A stretch of 64,000 bases of DNA from Sclerurus mexicanus (lineage: Eukaryota; Chordata; Aves; Passeriformes; Furnariidae), in assembly GCA_013396755.1 (NCBI GenBank), contig VWZF01007162.1:62001-126000 (forward strand). Reading direction: 5' to 3'. Below the pieces are notes generated by a model, which worked only from the letters and a program-made list of their open reading frames with translations, did no database searches and was not told where the DNA came from. Made by a program: the position numbers and the translations under genes. Shown piece by piece: positions 1-13,600 of this stretch; positions within the stretch are counted from its first letter, which is position 1; each line of letters begins with the position of its first letter.

Positions 1-3000
1 CTTCTCAAGGTGTGATGTGGATGACTTCTGCAATCCAGGAATTCTACAAATTCTACAAATCAGAGACTGATGTGTCTTTGCTGCTTGTGTTGTCTTAACC
101 TCACACCAAAAGATTACCTAAATAATTACACTGATTGTTTAATATTAATTTGTTTCAAAACCAGTACTTGCAGTTTATTACAAACCAGGACTCCTACCTC
201 TTGGAGTCTTTCCCTTCAGCTAGTCTGTAGAGCTAAATATAGTCAAAAAGTTGTGGCTGCACTGACAGGTTATCTTACAGGAGATGGGACATGTGCTTGT
301 TTTTTGTTGTTGTTGTTGTTTGTTTGTTTGTTTTTACCTGTATATCTGACCTGTGAATGGAGTATCAAAAAAGTGTGTTGTCTTTAAACCCTTGGGTGCC
401 AAGATTAGCTGTGTGAAGGTTCTCTAAGTATGCATGATGGCCTGTGGTTTCAGCTTCTTTGTTTATTTAGATAATGGATACTTCTTTGCTAAAACGCAAT
501 GCCTGTTTGGAATGCCTGCAAGACAAGATCTTTAGTCACCAGAAAAACTTTTGCAGCCATGTATTAGAGCTCAGTTTACAAGTAAAACTTGTCAGGCCAT
601 CTTGTGTTATATATTGACCTGCTCTTCAGGAATGATGAGTCATGTGATCAGAAAGGTGATGCAACAGTCTCCCCTCAGCACTAGAAAGCACTTGATTATT
701 GGCTGTGGTTCTGTAGGTTCCAGGGTTATTAGTCCACCTGTCTATAGGATTGAATAAACTAGACTGCCAGATCCTGAAGATCTGGTCGAATAATGTTGAT
801 ATCTGACGTAGGAGTTCCTAACCATGATTTCTTCAGCTCATGACACAGCAGGAGTTGTGTGCCACTTTCTTCCTGTGGACAGCCTGAGTACTGGGCTGTC
901 TCCTGATTTTTTGGAAGTTGAGGTAGTCTACCTTCTAACAAATACCTAATTTAATTTCATCTTCCAAAGGATACTTGTTTCTCATTGCTAAGCCATTTCA
1001 TTTCCACGAATTTCCTGGAAAGTCATTCAGAATCTGTACATCTGCTGCTGAAGCTGTTGGTGTGTAACATACCCTGCATAGTTTGTATGTTGTGTAACAT
1101 TCATTTTGGGGAGAAGCATACTGTCACAGTGATGGGGCAGTTTCTTAGGAGGAGCAAGGAACTGCTCATCTGGTCAGCTAGATAGGGTTAGCTATCTTCC
1201 TGGTGCTCTTCTGGAGCTGAGCTAACTTCCTAAGTCTTGGTGCTTCTTGTCATGGACTAACTGCATGAATTGGAGCAATTCAGATTATCCATTGGCTCTA
1301 TTAAATTTTATTTAGGGACAGATGTTGATTATGTTTGCAGGGGAAATTTCTTGTTACTTTTCAGTTCTGCTGCAGTTAAATGTCATAAGGCACGTAAGGA
1401 AGATAGTATTTCCAGGATAACAAGCAGGCTTTGTCTTTTGTCATTCTCAGGACTGAACCTCACTTCCTAAGACTGCTCCTCTCCATTGCTGAGAGGTCAG
1501 AGCATAGTTAACCTCTGCACAAGTGCTGTTGAACTGGGTAACAGGTTTTATGAGCTTACACTACGAAACTGCTGAGGTGGAGATCTCTGAGGAATCTTAG
1601 TGAATCTGTTAGTGCTCAAGGTATGCCGTGGCCTTATCTGAAAAATGGCCCTGTCTTTGACATAAGTCGGCAGTAAGCTGCAGGAGCCCTCACCAAGCAC
1701 TGTGCCATTGGGAAATTCTCAGGAAACCATGCCCTTCTTGACAGGGTGCGTTCCCATTGGTGTCAAAATCTAATTTGCTTCAAGATAACAGTGTTTTGTG
1801 GGAAGTTCTGGGGGAAGTCTCCTAAAGTTAAAGGTGAGCTTGTGAATTATCACTCAAAATTGTTTACTGGTAAGTACCTGTAATTGTATGCTTTTCATTG
1901 TGTGATGTGTCTGGACACATCATAGAGCTGGATTGGAAAATACCTTATGTGAACAAATACGTTGAAAGAGATGCTTCTTTTTGCTAAAAGAACAAGTTAA
2001 TACTGAGAGGTAATCTGTAGCTGAGATGCAAGTCACAATCATGGAGAGGAGTGAAAAGGTGCCTTTTAAAGTACCTGTTCTTTGTCTGCTTTACCCAGCA
2101 AAAAATTAGGTTAAATATTTAGTGGATAGTTTGACATCAAGTTTAAATTTTTTCTGAGTGCTCTTGGCTCTCAGAAGTTGCTGGAGATCAAGGTAAGTCC
2201 TATCTATGTGGCTATCTCAGCTTTTATCAGCAGCAGGAGGAGCTTCTTCAGCAATCCTCTCAAGGGTGGCTGTTTTCATACCAGTTATTTGTTTTACTAA
2301 AACTTAACAGATCCTGGTCCAGCCTTTGAATGGGATTTTTTTTATTTTTAAAATAAACAACGTGCAAAAGGACATACTTCAGAACGTTTGCTCTTAAAAA
2401 CTCCAGCAAAATTTCGAGATATCACATAAACTTTTCATAATAAGTACGTGTAACTGAAATTAAATGCGAGTTGATGGAGTGTTTTGCTCATGTGATTGTG
2501 CTTCTGTATAAAACGAAAAGAATCCTGAATTGCCTTCTGTTTCTTCATTGGTAAACAGATTCTTAATAGATTCAGGTTCCTGTTCCATGGTCAGACATCA
2601 GGGAACGGCTTTTGAAGCACCAATAAATGTTCTTTTGTTTGTTTGTGTTTGCTAGAGAGAGAGAAAGCAAAAAAGGCTATGTCCAATTGAATTGGTAGAA
2701 CAGCTAAGTAAAAAAACTTTAACCCATTGTCATGAAGGAGGGTAGTAGCTGCATTTTCCCATGTAAGTAGGTACCTGTAAAATGGTTCCATTCTTTAAAC
2801 CTGTTTGCTTTTCAAACCTGTTGTGTGCAGTAGTGATGTCAGAACCAGTGTGTCTTAATGGGTTCTCATCTCAGTTGGTGTACCCCACTTTTAGTGTCTT
2901 GCTAATGTTTGAATTGAGTACATTTTAGCCAGCATTCATCCTCCCCTTCTCCCCTTTCAGTGGAAAATAAAGCTTGTTTCACTGTGATTTGGATACTCTG

Positions 3001-6000
3001 CTGTGTATTTGACCTTGTGTCACTAGTGGGAAATAGGCTTAGAGATGTCCATTGCCTGAGGTGAAGCCTCTTTCTTTCAGGTGATGCTGATTGGGGAGCT
3101 TTATAAGAAATTAAAAATTGTTTATAATTCATGTGGCAACGTCCAAAGTTAGTTTTGGCAATGCAGAGTTTAATTAAGTGAGAGAAGACTTTGATTCTCT
3201 TTTCTCTATTATTAATTACTACTTGTTTCTCAGAAAAATAGTGTTTGTTTCTTGTCACATACATTAGTACAAGGGTTTCAGCTGTTTCAAGCCTTCATGT
3301 TACTGATTTGGTGGGGGAAAGGCATTGTTTGTTGGTTTTGGATTTGCTTCCTCCTCCCTTGCCTCAGTACTGGGGGTGAATCCCTTGCAATAGTTTTAAA
3401 ACTTCTGAGAACAGGCTATGTTTTCTTCACTGTGTTTTGTGAGTTCTTCTTGAAGTAGTTTGTGCCCTTTCCAGTTTATGGCACTGATGTTCAAAAGTGT
3501 TTTGGTAACTCTCACATCTGGTTCATTCATTATTGTATGACTTGGCTTGGATCTCTTTTTATTTTTGACATTGTTAAAATAGCATGACTAGCAAAGGAAA
3601 CTGTCAGTGATGTCTGATGGGGCAATATTGAGATTCTGCTGAAAAGTTCTTGCATGCTCAGTAAAGTAAAGCAGAATACAAAGTTACATTATTTTTATGT
3701 AAAAAAAGAGTAACATCAAATAGCCTAACTACTTGTGTAGTTACCTTTCAGAATATGACAACTGAAAAGGAAGAGCTAAAGCCAGGGTGGGGTTTTTTTG
3801 CCTCTGAAACTTAAAAGCAGATGAAACCATTAAACACTGCAGTGCTTAGCAAAACCATTTTTGAATGCAATGAACCATCTTTAAATGCCAGTAGCCTCCC
3901 TGTGGTAAGTGAAAAAAATATTGTATCAAGTACCTTTTTCATGTTTACCTTATACCAGTTGGTGAAAACTTGGAAAAAAATGCGGGAAAACAAGTGGAGA
4001 ACAAAAAAGTTTGTTTCTCAGAACATAATGGTGTCCTGCTGTTCCAGGTCACTGTATAGATAGAGGCCTTAGAACAAACCTCTTCTGTTCACTGGCTCTA
4101 AGCAGTGTGTTCTAAAATACATCATGTAGTCTTCAGTACTAAAATATTTGAATACCTGCGGTCTTCTCTTTTATCCTATATATGTTAAGGTTTTATAAAC
4201 ATTTTCAGATGCTGATTTTATTACTTCAATATCCAATTCCTGTTTCTGTAAAAAACACATTGCTTAATAACCAAGATGAGTTGAAATAAATACAAAATTA
4301 GAAATACTTTTTGGCCAGTTTTCACATGATATTTGAAAAAGGGCTTCTACATTTACAGTTGCATAAAAAGGTGATATCAGTGCTTAAACATTTGTGTAGT
4401 ACATATTTCTGACCTTTACACTGCTTTTGGTAATAAATCTGTGTACTTGAAAGCCAGCGTGTTTTATAGTTGCTAACCTATGAAAAATCAACATTTATTC
4501 AGGAAAACAGTAAAAGTACAAATGTAATACATAACTAAAAGCCTTCAAATACAGTTCACAAACTAAAATTAGCAGTTTCAAAAGGAAATGATTTTAAATC
4601 AGTCTGCTCTGGATGGCATAAATTGACTTAATCAAATGTTGAAGTTCTTCAGTGTGTTACACTGTTGTTTCTGTCTTGTTATACTGTTGTGCATCAAAAT
4701 AGAAACCAGCTCCATGCCTTGACCTATTGCTTTGCATTCCCCCACCTGATTTCTCTCCCCAGAATAGCAGTAATAAGGTGAAATAATCTCTCTAGGGAAA
4801 GTTGGAGTCTCTGGGCCATATTATGTTGCAGAGCAATGGAGAAGCAGATATATATGCTAACAGCTAAAACCCAGCCGCATTTTTTACTGTGGCCCTGAAG
4901 CCAGCTGGCACTGAGTGAAGGCCTCTGACCTTCCAAACCACAGTGGACTTGTCCTAAGTGCCTGTTGGGTCCCAGGTCTGTGCTGACACCTGAAGGTGCT
5001 TGAGAGCAGCCCAGAGGAGTGCTAGGTGGCCTGGGTCAGTGCTGTTCTCTAGTGGGGAGATGGTGGTGTCCTTCAGCACCACTTCCCTTAGGAGTGTGGG
5101 CTTGGCCTCAGCCTCCTAGGGCATGATAACTTGCTGACAGGGAAGCCAGGAAGGGAGTGAATGCTGCTGCCTTCTGTGTCTCTTGGTAACCATTTCAGAT
5201 GCCAGTTGATGCAGCTGCAGTGTAATTTATCTCCCCCACAAAATTTATTCGAATACCTTGTAAAATAGTAATGCAGTTGCTGTCTTGAGTGCAGGTTATA
5301 GAGGAGATGTGGAGGCATTTAGTGTTCATAGTGAGGATCAAGGCCTGATAATAAGGAAATAAAGGCCAGAATGCTAATGTCCATTTCACTTGAGAAACAT
5401 GTACATAATTGTGTTAGCTGGAATATGTTTAAAAAAAAAAAATCCAGAATGCCTAAGATTTTAGAACAGAGATAGAGCCAGTGCAATAAAAATAAATTTC
5501 ATCTGATCCTATCAAGTAAGCCTGTGTGTAGGAGGTTCCAAATCAGTTGAATTTGTAGAGGAGCTCTTACTATAGTTACACTTTCATAGGAGAAATCAAT
5601 ATTTAACTGTTTTAAAAAATACATATATATGAATACCCAGCAAGCTAGTTGTGGCACGGTCATCTTAAATGTTGTATTAAGTGCATTAGTAGCTACCTAT
5701 ACACTCGCCTGGAGTAAGAAAGCTAATTTTCTAGATACATATCAAAATTAAGAAACAAACAAAAGGCAGTCTTCCCTTATTAAATGTTTGAATATTATAA
5801 AAATATTAGTGAAATCTGAAAAAAATATGTAATTTGGCAAGAAAAGATAATGAAAATAATAAAGTATTAAGTAGGTTTTGCCCGATGTTCCTCCTGTTCT
5901 CAGAGTTGATCTGGTCTTGTTTAAAGCCCCCCTCAAAAAAGGCATTTGCAACTGAATTTTTCAGAGCCATATATGTGTAATTTTTGTAGTGTTGAAAGTA

Positions 6001-7571
6001 AGCAGTATCAAAGGTGATCTATAGTTTTTCAGATAAAAGATTTAATTTGACAGAAGCATGCAAGATATAAGCTTGTGTTCCTCTCTGCATGGCCCAGCGC
6101 CCTTGATGTTATGTCCAACTCTTTGTGTTGTGCACTTCTGTAGAGTGATGCTCTCTTCCTATGCAGTCGTGCAGTTACTTGTGTGAGTGGATAAGCACTA
6201 AGCACAAGATGCTTTTGCAGGCAGGATCCACTGTAATTGCTTTCTCTGTCTGCCGAAAGCAGGCTCTGTTTGTGGGGCTGCATGTGCCCTGCTCTGTAAG
6301 AGCGGCTGGGGTTGAGTTCCTGGCTGGCCACCCAAGTGGTACTGGCTGCTTTGAACGGGTTTGCTCTGAAGCAGACAGGCTCTGTTCATCTATTCTGTAT
6401 TATCATACTTGGCTGTGAGCCACGACTAGGTCTTGTACACTGCTCCTGTGACCTCAGGGAATGAATTGTCTCTTTCTTTTAAGTTTGGAGTGTTTGAAAC
6501 AACCTACATGGTTGATGTTTTAGTAGCATGAACTCAAGGACTGTATGTTAAATTCCATGAGGATATATTCATTGAGGGGGAAGCCTGTTGAGAAGTTCTT
6601 AACAGACTGGGTAGGACAGAGGAAGTTGCACTCAGCGCATTCCTACCCATACTGGTTTTTGGGAACAGATTCTGAAGTGTTCCCAGAACTGTGCCCAGTC
6701 TTTTTCTTCAGAAAAGCTGTTTGCATCAACATAAGTGGCCGCTCTCAGGTACTTCATGTGTAGCAGGTTAAGTGTGCGCCGGAGGTACAAATGACTGGAA
6801 GGAACTGGAATGCCATTACAGGCACACCTACCTGGACTGCTGTGCCACATAAAATTCTTGCAAAGCTGGTCCTGGAGCTTCACTTAAAGCAGGCTGTGGA
6901 GCTTTGCTGCCATCTGTACCTAGGGCTGCTGCTGCCTGCTCAGTGAGGATACACAGCATGGCAAAAATTGTTACTCATGATTTTAGGGGACCATGTGGTA
7001 ATTGTGTGGTTGTATTTATTTTTCTTTCTCAGATTTGAAATAATATGTTATTTAGAAATTATAGTGAGCCTTTACAATGCATAAAATGCATGTCAACATC
7101 ATCTTATATCTGTGCAGTTCTCCAGTGCAGTCATTAACAATGTGTTTTACCATTTGGTGACTTCTGTCTTGCTTAACAGCTTTGCATGACACTTGTATAG
7201 AAAAGTACACATCTTTTCCCTAAGAAGCAGGCAAAGATACCAAGTAATGCCTTTTATATTTTGACTTGCTTTAAATTACATTTATTGTCAGATGAGTTCT
7301 TGTCTTATAAACTTGTCATATCTTTCTTTGAACATCATTTTGTAGTTAATTTTGTTGCAAAATTACAGAGAAAGCATACTAGGCTTCTGAAATCTTACAG
7401 TAATATTTTCAGATATTACTCTAAAGGATGAACCATTTCCTCCAGCTTAAAATATTAAGCCAGCATTGCTTCAGCTTGCTTTGCAAGGCTTAACTATATC
7501 TGCAGTTATGTAAGTTTCAGTTATGTGATATTTCATGGGCATCTATTTAAACATACAACTATTATTTTTAG
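1..7571. other. Sequence upstream of first PNISR coding exon (probable 5' intron)
   Basis: No coding exon, RNA gene or clear transposon was recognised here. The stretch is AT-rich with no CpG cluster, so it does not look like the PNISR promoter itself. The first coding exon is preceded by a good splice acceptor, so at least one noncoding 5' exon must lie upstream, and most or all of this stretch is then probably intron. The last exon of the gene expected upstream by synteny (USP45) was not seen. Short open frames here (longest 120 codons, minus strand) have no recognisable family and no codon signal. Confidence 0.5.
300..335. repeat. TTG/TTTG simple repeat
   Basis: A run of TTG triplets passes into TTTG tetramers. 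It is a short T-rich microsatellite in presumed intron sequence. Confidence 0.85.
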
Positions 7572-7690
7572 TTGAAATATAGACTATATAAAGACTTAAA
7601 AGATGTGGGATCAAGGTGGACAACCTTGGCAGCAATGGCCTTTGAACCAACAGCAGTGGATGCAGTCATTTCAGCACCAGCAAGATCCAA
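7572..7690 (+). CDS. PNISR: PNISR first coding exon (5'UTR 7572-7602, ATG 7603)
   Basis: The acceptor ends TTTTTAG at 7571. After 31 nt of leader, ATG opens MWDQGGQPWQQWPLNQ. The donor GTAAGT starts at 7691 and splits a serine codon (A|GC). This start is chosen because it is the conserved family N-terminus and no upstream ATG lies in the exon. Residues 1-29. Confidence 0.95.
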
Positions 7691-10600
7691 GTAAGTATAT
7701 AGAAAGCTTTGTGGATTATTTTTTTTTGATCTGATGTCATTAGAAAATTTGAATCTTTGTTACAGAACATGACTCATAGTTGTCTTTTTGTAGCTCCTCT
7801 CAAGATAATACATTTGTGATGCTTTTCTGAACTAGAAAAAATAGAAAACATAGAAAATATACATTGATTACAAATGCTTTCACACCATTAATATGTAATA
7901 TGCAAAATACAGGCAAGCAACCTGAATTATCCTAGACAAATTATCAACATTTTACCAGTATCATAGATGGACATTTAGACTTCATTTACTTTTACGGAAT
8001 CTATATCCCTGTCAGTTCGTTAGCCAAGCTGAATCATTTATTTGAGAAAATCTGCTTTTCTATTCAGTACCTGTGTGGCAGAAGTACTAATGCAGATATA
8101 TCTATATATATAGATATATATATATATGTACAGAAAAACACTCATGGGAAGAATAGTAGGATGTTTGGTTTAGGTTATAGCAGTGATAATCATGATCTCA
8201 TTTGTATTTTTTTTTCCCCACCAAAGACACAAAACACTTTTAAACAGTAGAACATTAAACTTCTAAACAGTAGAACCTTAAACTGAGGATAAGGTGACAA
8301 CAATTCCAAATATCAAGAGAAATAGAGGGATAAAGAGAATGGAGGTGTGTATTTAATAATAGGGCAGAGTGATGAGGCACATTGGTTTTACTGTTACTTT
8401 AATTTCTGTTAAATTTACTGGAGCGTTTTCCTGACCTGGTAATGAGCAGAAGACATACTAGTGTTTGCATCTGAGACTGCAATTTATTTATTTACTGGTA
8501 GGAATGGCAGTAAAGAAGAAAATGTGGAAGAGAACTGTAACATAATCTACCAAGGCTTATGCAAAGAGCATACACTGAACAATCTTTTTCTAGCTATGTA
8601 TCTGTCTTACATTCAAATCTTCATTAATTTAGTATTTAATGCTATGTATATTTATTTCTGATGTCAAAATTAGCTCATTTATTAAAAAAAGTGCATTACT
8701 ACCAACTGCTCAGTGCTAATGTGAACATAAATAACCTGCCTTATGGCGTTTTGAACATGTGCAGAGAAACTACTTCAGCAAGTCTGTATGCTGACATTTG
8801 CTTTGTTTCTTTTACTGTACACTGTGAATAAGTTTTAATAGTGCTTACAGTACTTGCTGAAGGTAAATGTTGCCCGTTTCTCTTGAGCAATAAGACATGT
8901 AATTGATAAACAGTGTTAAACTTCAGATCTGTGAACTCTAACCTTTTTAATTTCCTCTGTTTATTTTAGGCCAAATTGACTGGGCTGCATTAGCTCAAGC
9001 ATGGATTGCTCAGCGAGAAGCCTCAGGGCAACAGAATGTAGTGGAACAACAAGGAATGATGCCAAACGGACAGGATATTTCAGGAATAGAGTCTGGTCCC
9101 AACAACCATAATAATTTTCAGGGGGATCCCAACTTCAACAGAATGTGGCAGCCAGGTTTGTTTTCCCTCATGTTCATTCCTTCTCTTCATATAATGACAT
9201 TTTATTGTTGTCAGATATTTTTGGGTGTGAATGTGTCCTGTCCCTCAAGTTTCAAGATGCAAAACTACCAGCTGACTAATTAAAAGTGTCACAGCAGCTA
9301 CTTTCTAGTCAGGTGTTCTACAGAATGGGCAACAGTAGACAGAAAGGTCTGATAACAGAACTCAGTAATAAGTTTATTCCTATTGTAGGGATATGAATGT
9401 TGTAGAAAGATAAAGTGTGAATTTCATTACGTATTTATTTTACTGGATCTTATTCTTACTTCTCCTGTGATTTGTTGCTTATCCCACTGCACTAGGAAGA
9501 GCAGCACCAACGGCAGCAGAATGCCTCAGAATTTAAGAATTACTGTTGTCCAGTTCCTGTAGTGTAATACCTGCTTCTGACATGATCTCAGTATGTAGAA
9601 TGAGTTCACAATATAACTGGTAAATGGTGGCTTAGGTGTCTTAAAATCTTTGAAAAAGGGAGATCAGTAAAATTCTGTGTGTAAAATGTTTTTATTACTC
9701 CTTAGGATTTACCCTTTTTAACATATGTATCTGATTGTCATAATTTTTTAAGTAATTGTAAGTTAAAGTTAGCTGGACGCTTCTGTTCATACAGATTATT
9801 TTCAGTTCTTTTTAACTTCCTCAAAATTCAATTTTGTCCAAAAATTCATGTTCATTTTAAAACTTCGTAAGATAGCACTGGCAATAAGAATGGGGTAGAA
9901 ATTGAGTATTTTCTGTGAAGAATGTTGCTGAAGTTGCTTTCTGAAAGCTGTGTTATGTCACCACACATTATAACACAATTTAAATTGTATGAGCAAGGTA
10001 GTTGGAAACCTGTGTGCATATCTTCTGTTGTCTTGGTGAAAACTGCGCTTCATGCTCGATTCTGTTAACAGTTGAAAGAATAACACTCCCAGTTTTCACT
10101 GTCATTATTCAAATTTGTTGAAGTGCAACATTTAATACAAGTAAGCCTCATATGTCATTGGCAGTTCTTGTATGTGCATAACAAAAGGGAGGTAGCCATC
10201 AAGTTTCACTTAAATTTCACCTGCCTGCACTGGGCTGCAAGTTATTGTTGGCACACATAAGAACTTTTAACTTTACTATGTGGCGAGTGTATTCTTGCTG
10301 TATTTCTGTATAGTAGGTAGAGGTTTTCACGGAAATACTGTGTCATTATTGGACAAACTTGCTTTTCATTCTTCCTCCTATGCTTTTTATTCTGGGAGGT
10401 GAAAGAGAATAATGTCCTAAGTGGTAGTTTTTGCAAATAGTCACAGAATGGTCAAAATGATGAAGACATATTGCTGGTAATTGTAAATGTCTGGTGCCCA
10501 AACTCACCCAGAAACGCTGAACAGGAAAACGTCATAGATCTAGGAGTGAGAAAAGTGTAATGCCTTTTGTTAGTGGGAAGCAGTATGCCAATGCATTTTG

Positions 10601-13600
10601 TTACTTGTTGGGTATATCATTCGAAGAATATGTTTTTTCCTTAGTCTACGCAATGTTATTCCTAATGTGTTAAAGTAGTCATAGCACACAAACTGGATGG
10701 TTAGCCAGAGTTCTCATGCATATTTACTCTGTTTCTACAAAGCTTCATCTTTCCTCTTTATCCTTCCAAGTTTCTTTTTGGATCCAAAAGTTCTTTACAC
10801 ACTACTAATGAAAAAAAACAAAATGGCAATCTGCAAACGTAACTGGTAGGCAATTAATTTTGAAGGGATTCGCATTCCACAAGTGCAGACAGCATGTGTT
10901 GTGTGCTACTTGCAAGATTTCAAGTCAGTTGAGTTGAAGTAAACTGGGCATTTAAATAGTGTCACATGTTAACACATACATTTTTGAACAATAATTCTTG
11001 TGAAGTGTCCTTAAAGGACCAGGAATTCAATCCCTTGGAATACTTAGGTGCATTGACTCTGGAAAAAGATTTATTTAATCAGCTAAACGTGACCTACCAC
11101 GGATGACAGTGAGAGTGAAAGGAGTGATAAAATCTTTGAACATGCAAAAAAAGAACAGCAAGTAGAAAAACTATGTTAACACTTTTTAGTTGCTGCAGTA
11201 ATGGATCCCATTATGTTGCAAATGGGAAGGATGGTAAGAATTAGAAAAATGGACTAAAGAACTGGATGGAAGGCAGAAATGAAACTGGGAGGCTAGATAT
11301 AAATTCTGTTACTGATGAAAGTTACAAGGTACCTCTGTCACAGTCTATAAGTATCTGTACAGTAGACGTAAGTTATGTCTTCTAAGGAAACCAACCAAAA
11401 AATTATGGTCACGTGGGCTATTAATTCTTTCCTTAGTCCCTTTTCACTCTGTTAGCCAATTGTAACGTATGTTTGAGGGCTTATGACTATAGCTTATGCT
11501 AGGATCTCTGCTAGATACTGGACAATTCAAGGAGTTATCTGTTACTAAGACAGAAGACTTTGGAACGCAGGTTTCAGTGGTTGTGCTGCTCACAAACCCA
11601 TTTGCTTTCCATAATAGGTGTTTAAAGTCTATTATGCAAAAGAATAACATAGCTCATTTCTTTGAAAGTTGAAGTAGAGAAGTAGGAGCAGTTTTTTAAC
11701 AGTTTAAACAATTTGCAAATCCTGTGGTGAATTCACTATCAGTAGAAATTCATGAAAATAAATTTACAGCATGTCTGTGTCTGTCCAATTCTGTCCCCTC
11801 ACTGCATGTTTTAGTTCAGCTATAGCTATTTGTATTTCCTTCATTTAGTTGAAGAAATTATTGAGGCAGTATAATAGTCTGTAGATTGATTATTCTTCAT
11901 CATCTGTGATGCTGTGAGGAACCTTGTGATACAAGAACACTTGAGTGATTGGTGACTCATATAAATTATACTAACTTGGTATTGAACTGTATTCTAAATC
12001 CTAAACAGAATGGGGAATGCCTCACCAACCCCCTCACCCACCTCCAGATCAGCAGTGGATGACTCCAACCCCAGGTCAAATGGAAATCGTTCCTCCGTCT
12101 GAAGACAGCAACAGTCAGGACAGTGGGGAATTTACTCCTGACAACAGGCATATATTTAACCAGAACAATCACAACTTTGGGGGACCTCCCGATAACTTTG
12201 CAATGGGGCCAGTGAACCAGTTTGACTATCAGGTGAAACATATTTGTTGCTTTAATATTGTAGACGCGCAGAGTCCCTTCCGTGGATGTGTTCCTCTAAT
12301 ATCATCTAGCGGCGACTTTCATCAGTTCTACAAACATCTACAGAATCTGTTATCTGCTAAGATACGTTTTTCCCAAATACTTTACAGAAGAGACTTTAGA
12401 GTTTTCAGTTCTGTTCAGAGGCCAAAGGGTTTTATTTTTCTATAGTAATAATGAGAAATGGCTGTTGTCTGCAATATTAAAATGAATCACTGTGTTCCAG
12501 TATATAAATTAACATTATGTAGCTTTGTGGTTAAAAAAAAACAAAGGAGGAGGAGGTAAAAAAAATAAAGTTCAGAAAGATATATTTAAATACACTAGAT
12601 AATGTACCACAGGAAACAGTCCTGTATTTGCAGGGAGATAGACTGGATGATCCATTGATCTTTTCCATATCTATCTACTGTGATTCTTGGAATAAAAATG
12701 GTATTTCTAAAAAAATCCACATCCACTTTTTTCTTCATTCTGGCATATAAGTTGCATAGCATAATAAACGTGTAGGTGGTTTTAGCACTAATAATAGCAG
12801 AGGGCATTGCACAAATCTTTAAACACAAAACAGTTTTGTATCTTCCCTCTATTTTCAGTATTTTTCTTTCAAAAGTCTTGATATAAATGACAAACTGTAC
12901 CTGTTAAAAAACCTACTTCCTATTCCTAAACAAACACAAGGGAAGATGGGCAGAAATGTTTTTCTGTCTTCTGGGCTATTTTTCTCTTAAAATTCTCTTC
13001 TTCAGCAGTATTGTTAGGTACTGAACAATTTTCCAATATGCTAGTTTATTATAATAGTATTTCTTGTGTACTGTTATTGCACAACTCTTAAAATTATTTT
13101 CTCTAAATACTACAGAAAACTTGTTTTTCAGTGAGTAAGAGATGCTTGACCTGAAATTGTAGTGGGAGAGTGCTTCAGCACTAGTGACGTAAATATTTTG
13201 GTGGTATAACTTTCTTCCTAAACACTCTCCTCTTAAATAGTTTCGTTAGGCATTTCTGGGCAGCAAATCTTAAATAACTCCTTACATATGCCTCAAGAGT
13301 TAAGACTTTTGTATTGTAGACAGCTTGTCCAGAACTCAGGATCTGTACTAAAATAACATATTTATACATTTAGTATTTTAATCAGCCATACTAATAAGAT
13401 TTGTGAATGATTACTGGAAATGCACAGTGCAAAATTCTTTTGTAATAAAAGGTTGAACTTTAAATTTTTGTCATCAGGTTGTAGCTAAAAGGAAGGACTG
13501 CTGACATAGCTGGACTTTAAATCTTAGTTTTGTATGCTCTTCATTTAACTGCATGCTCTGATGCTAAGCTGGCAGGCAGCTGATGGAGATAGATGGTGAT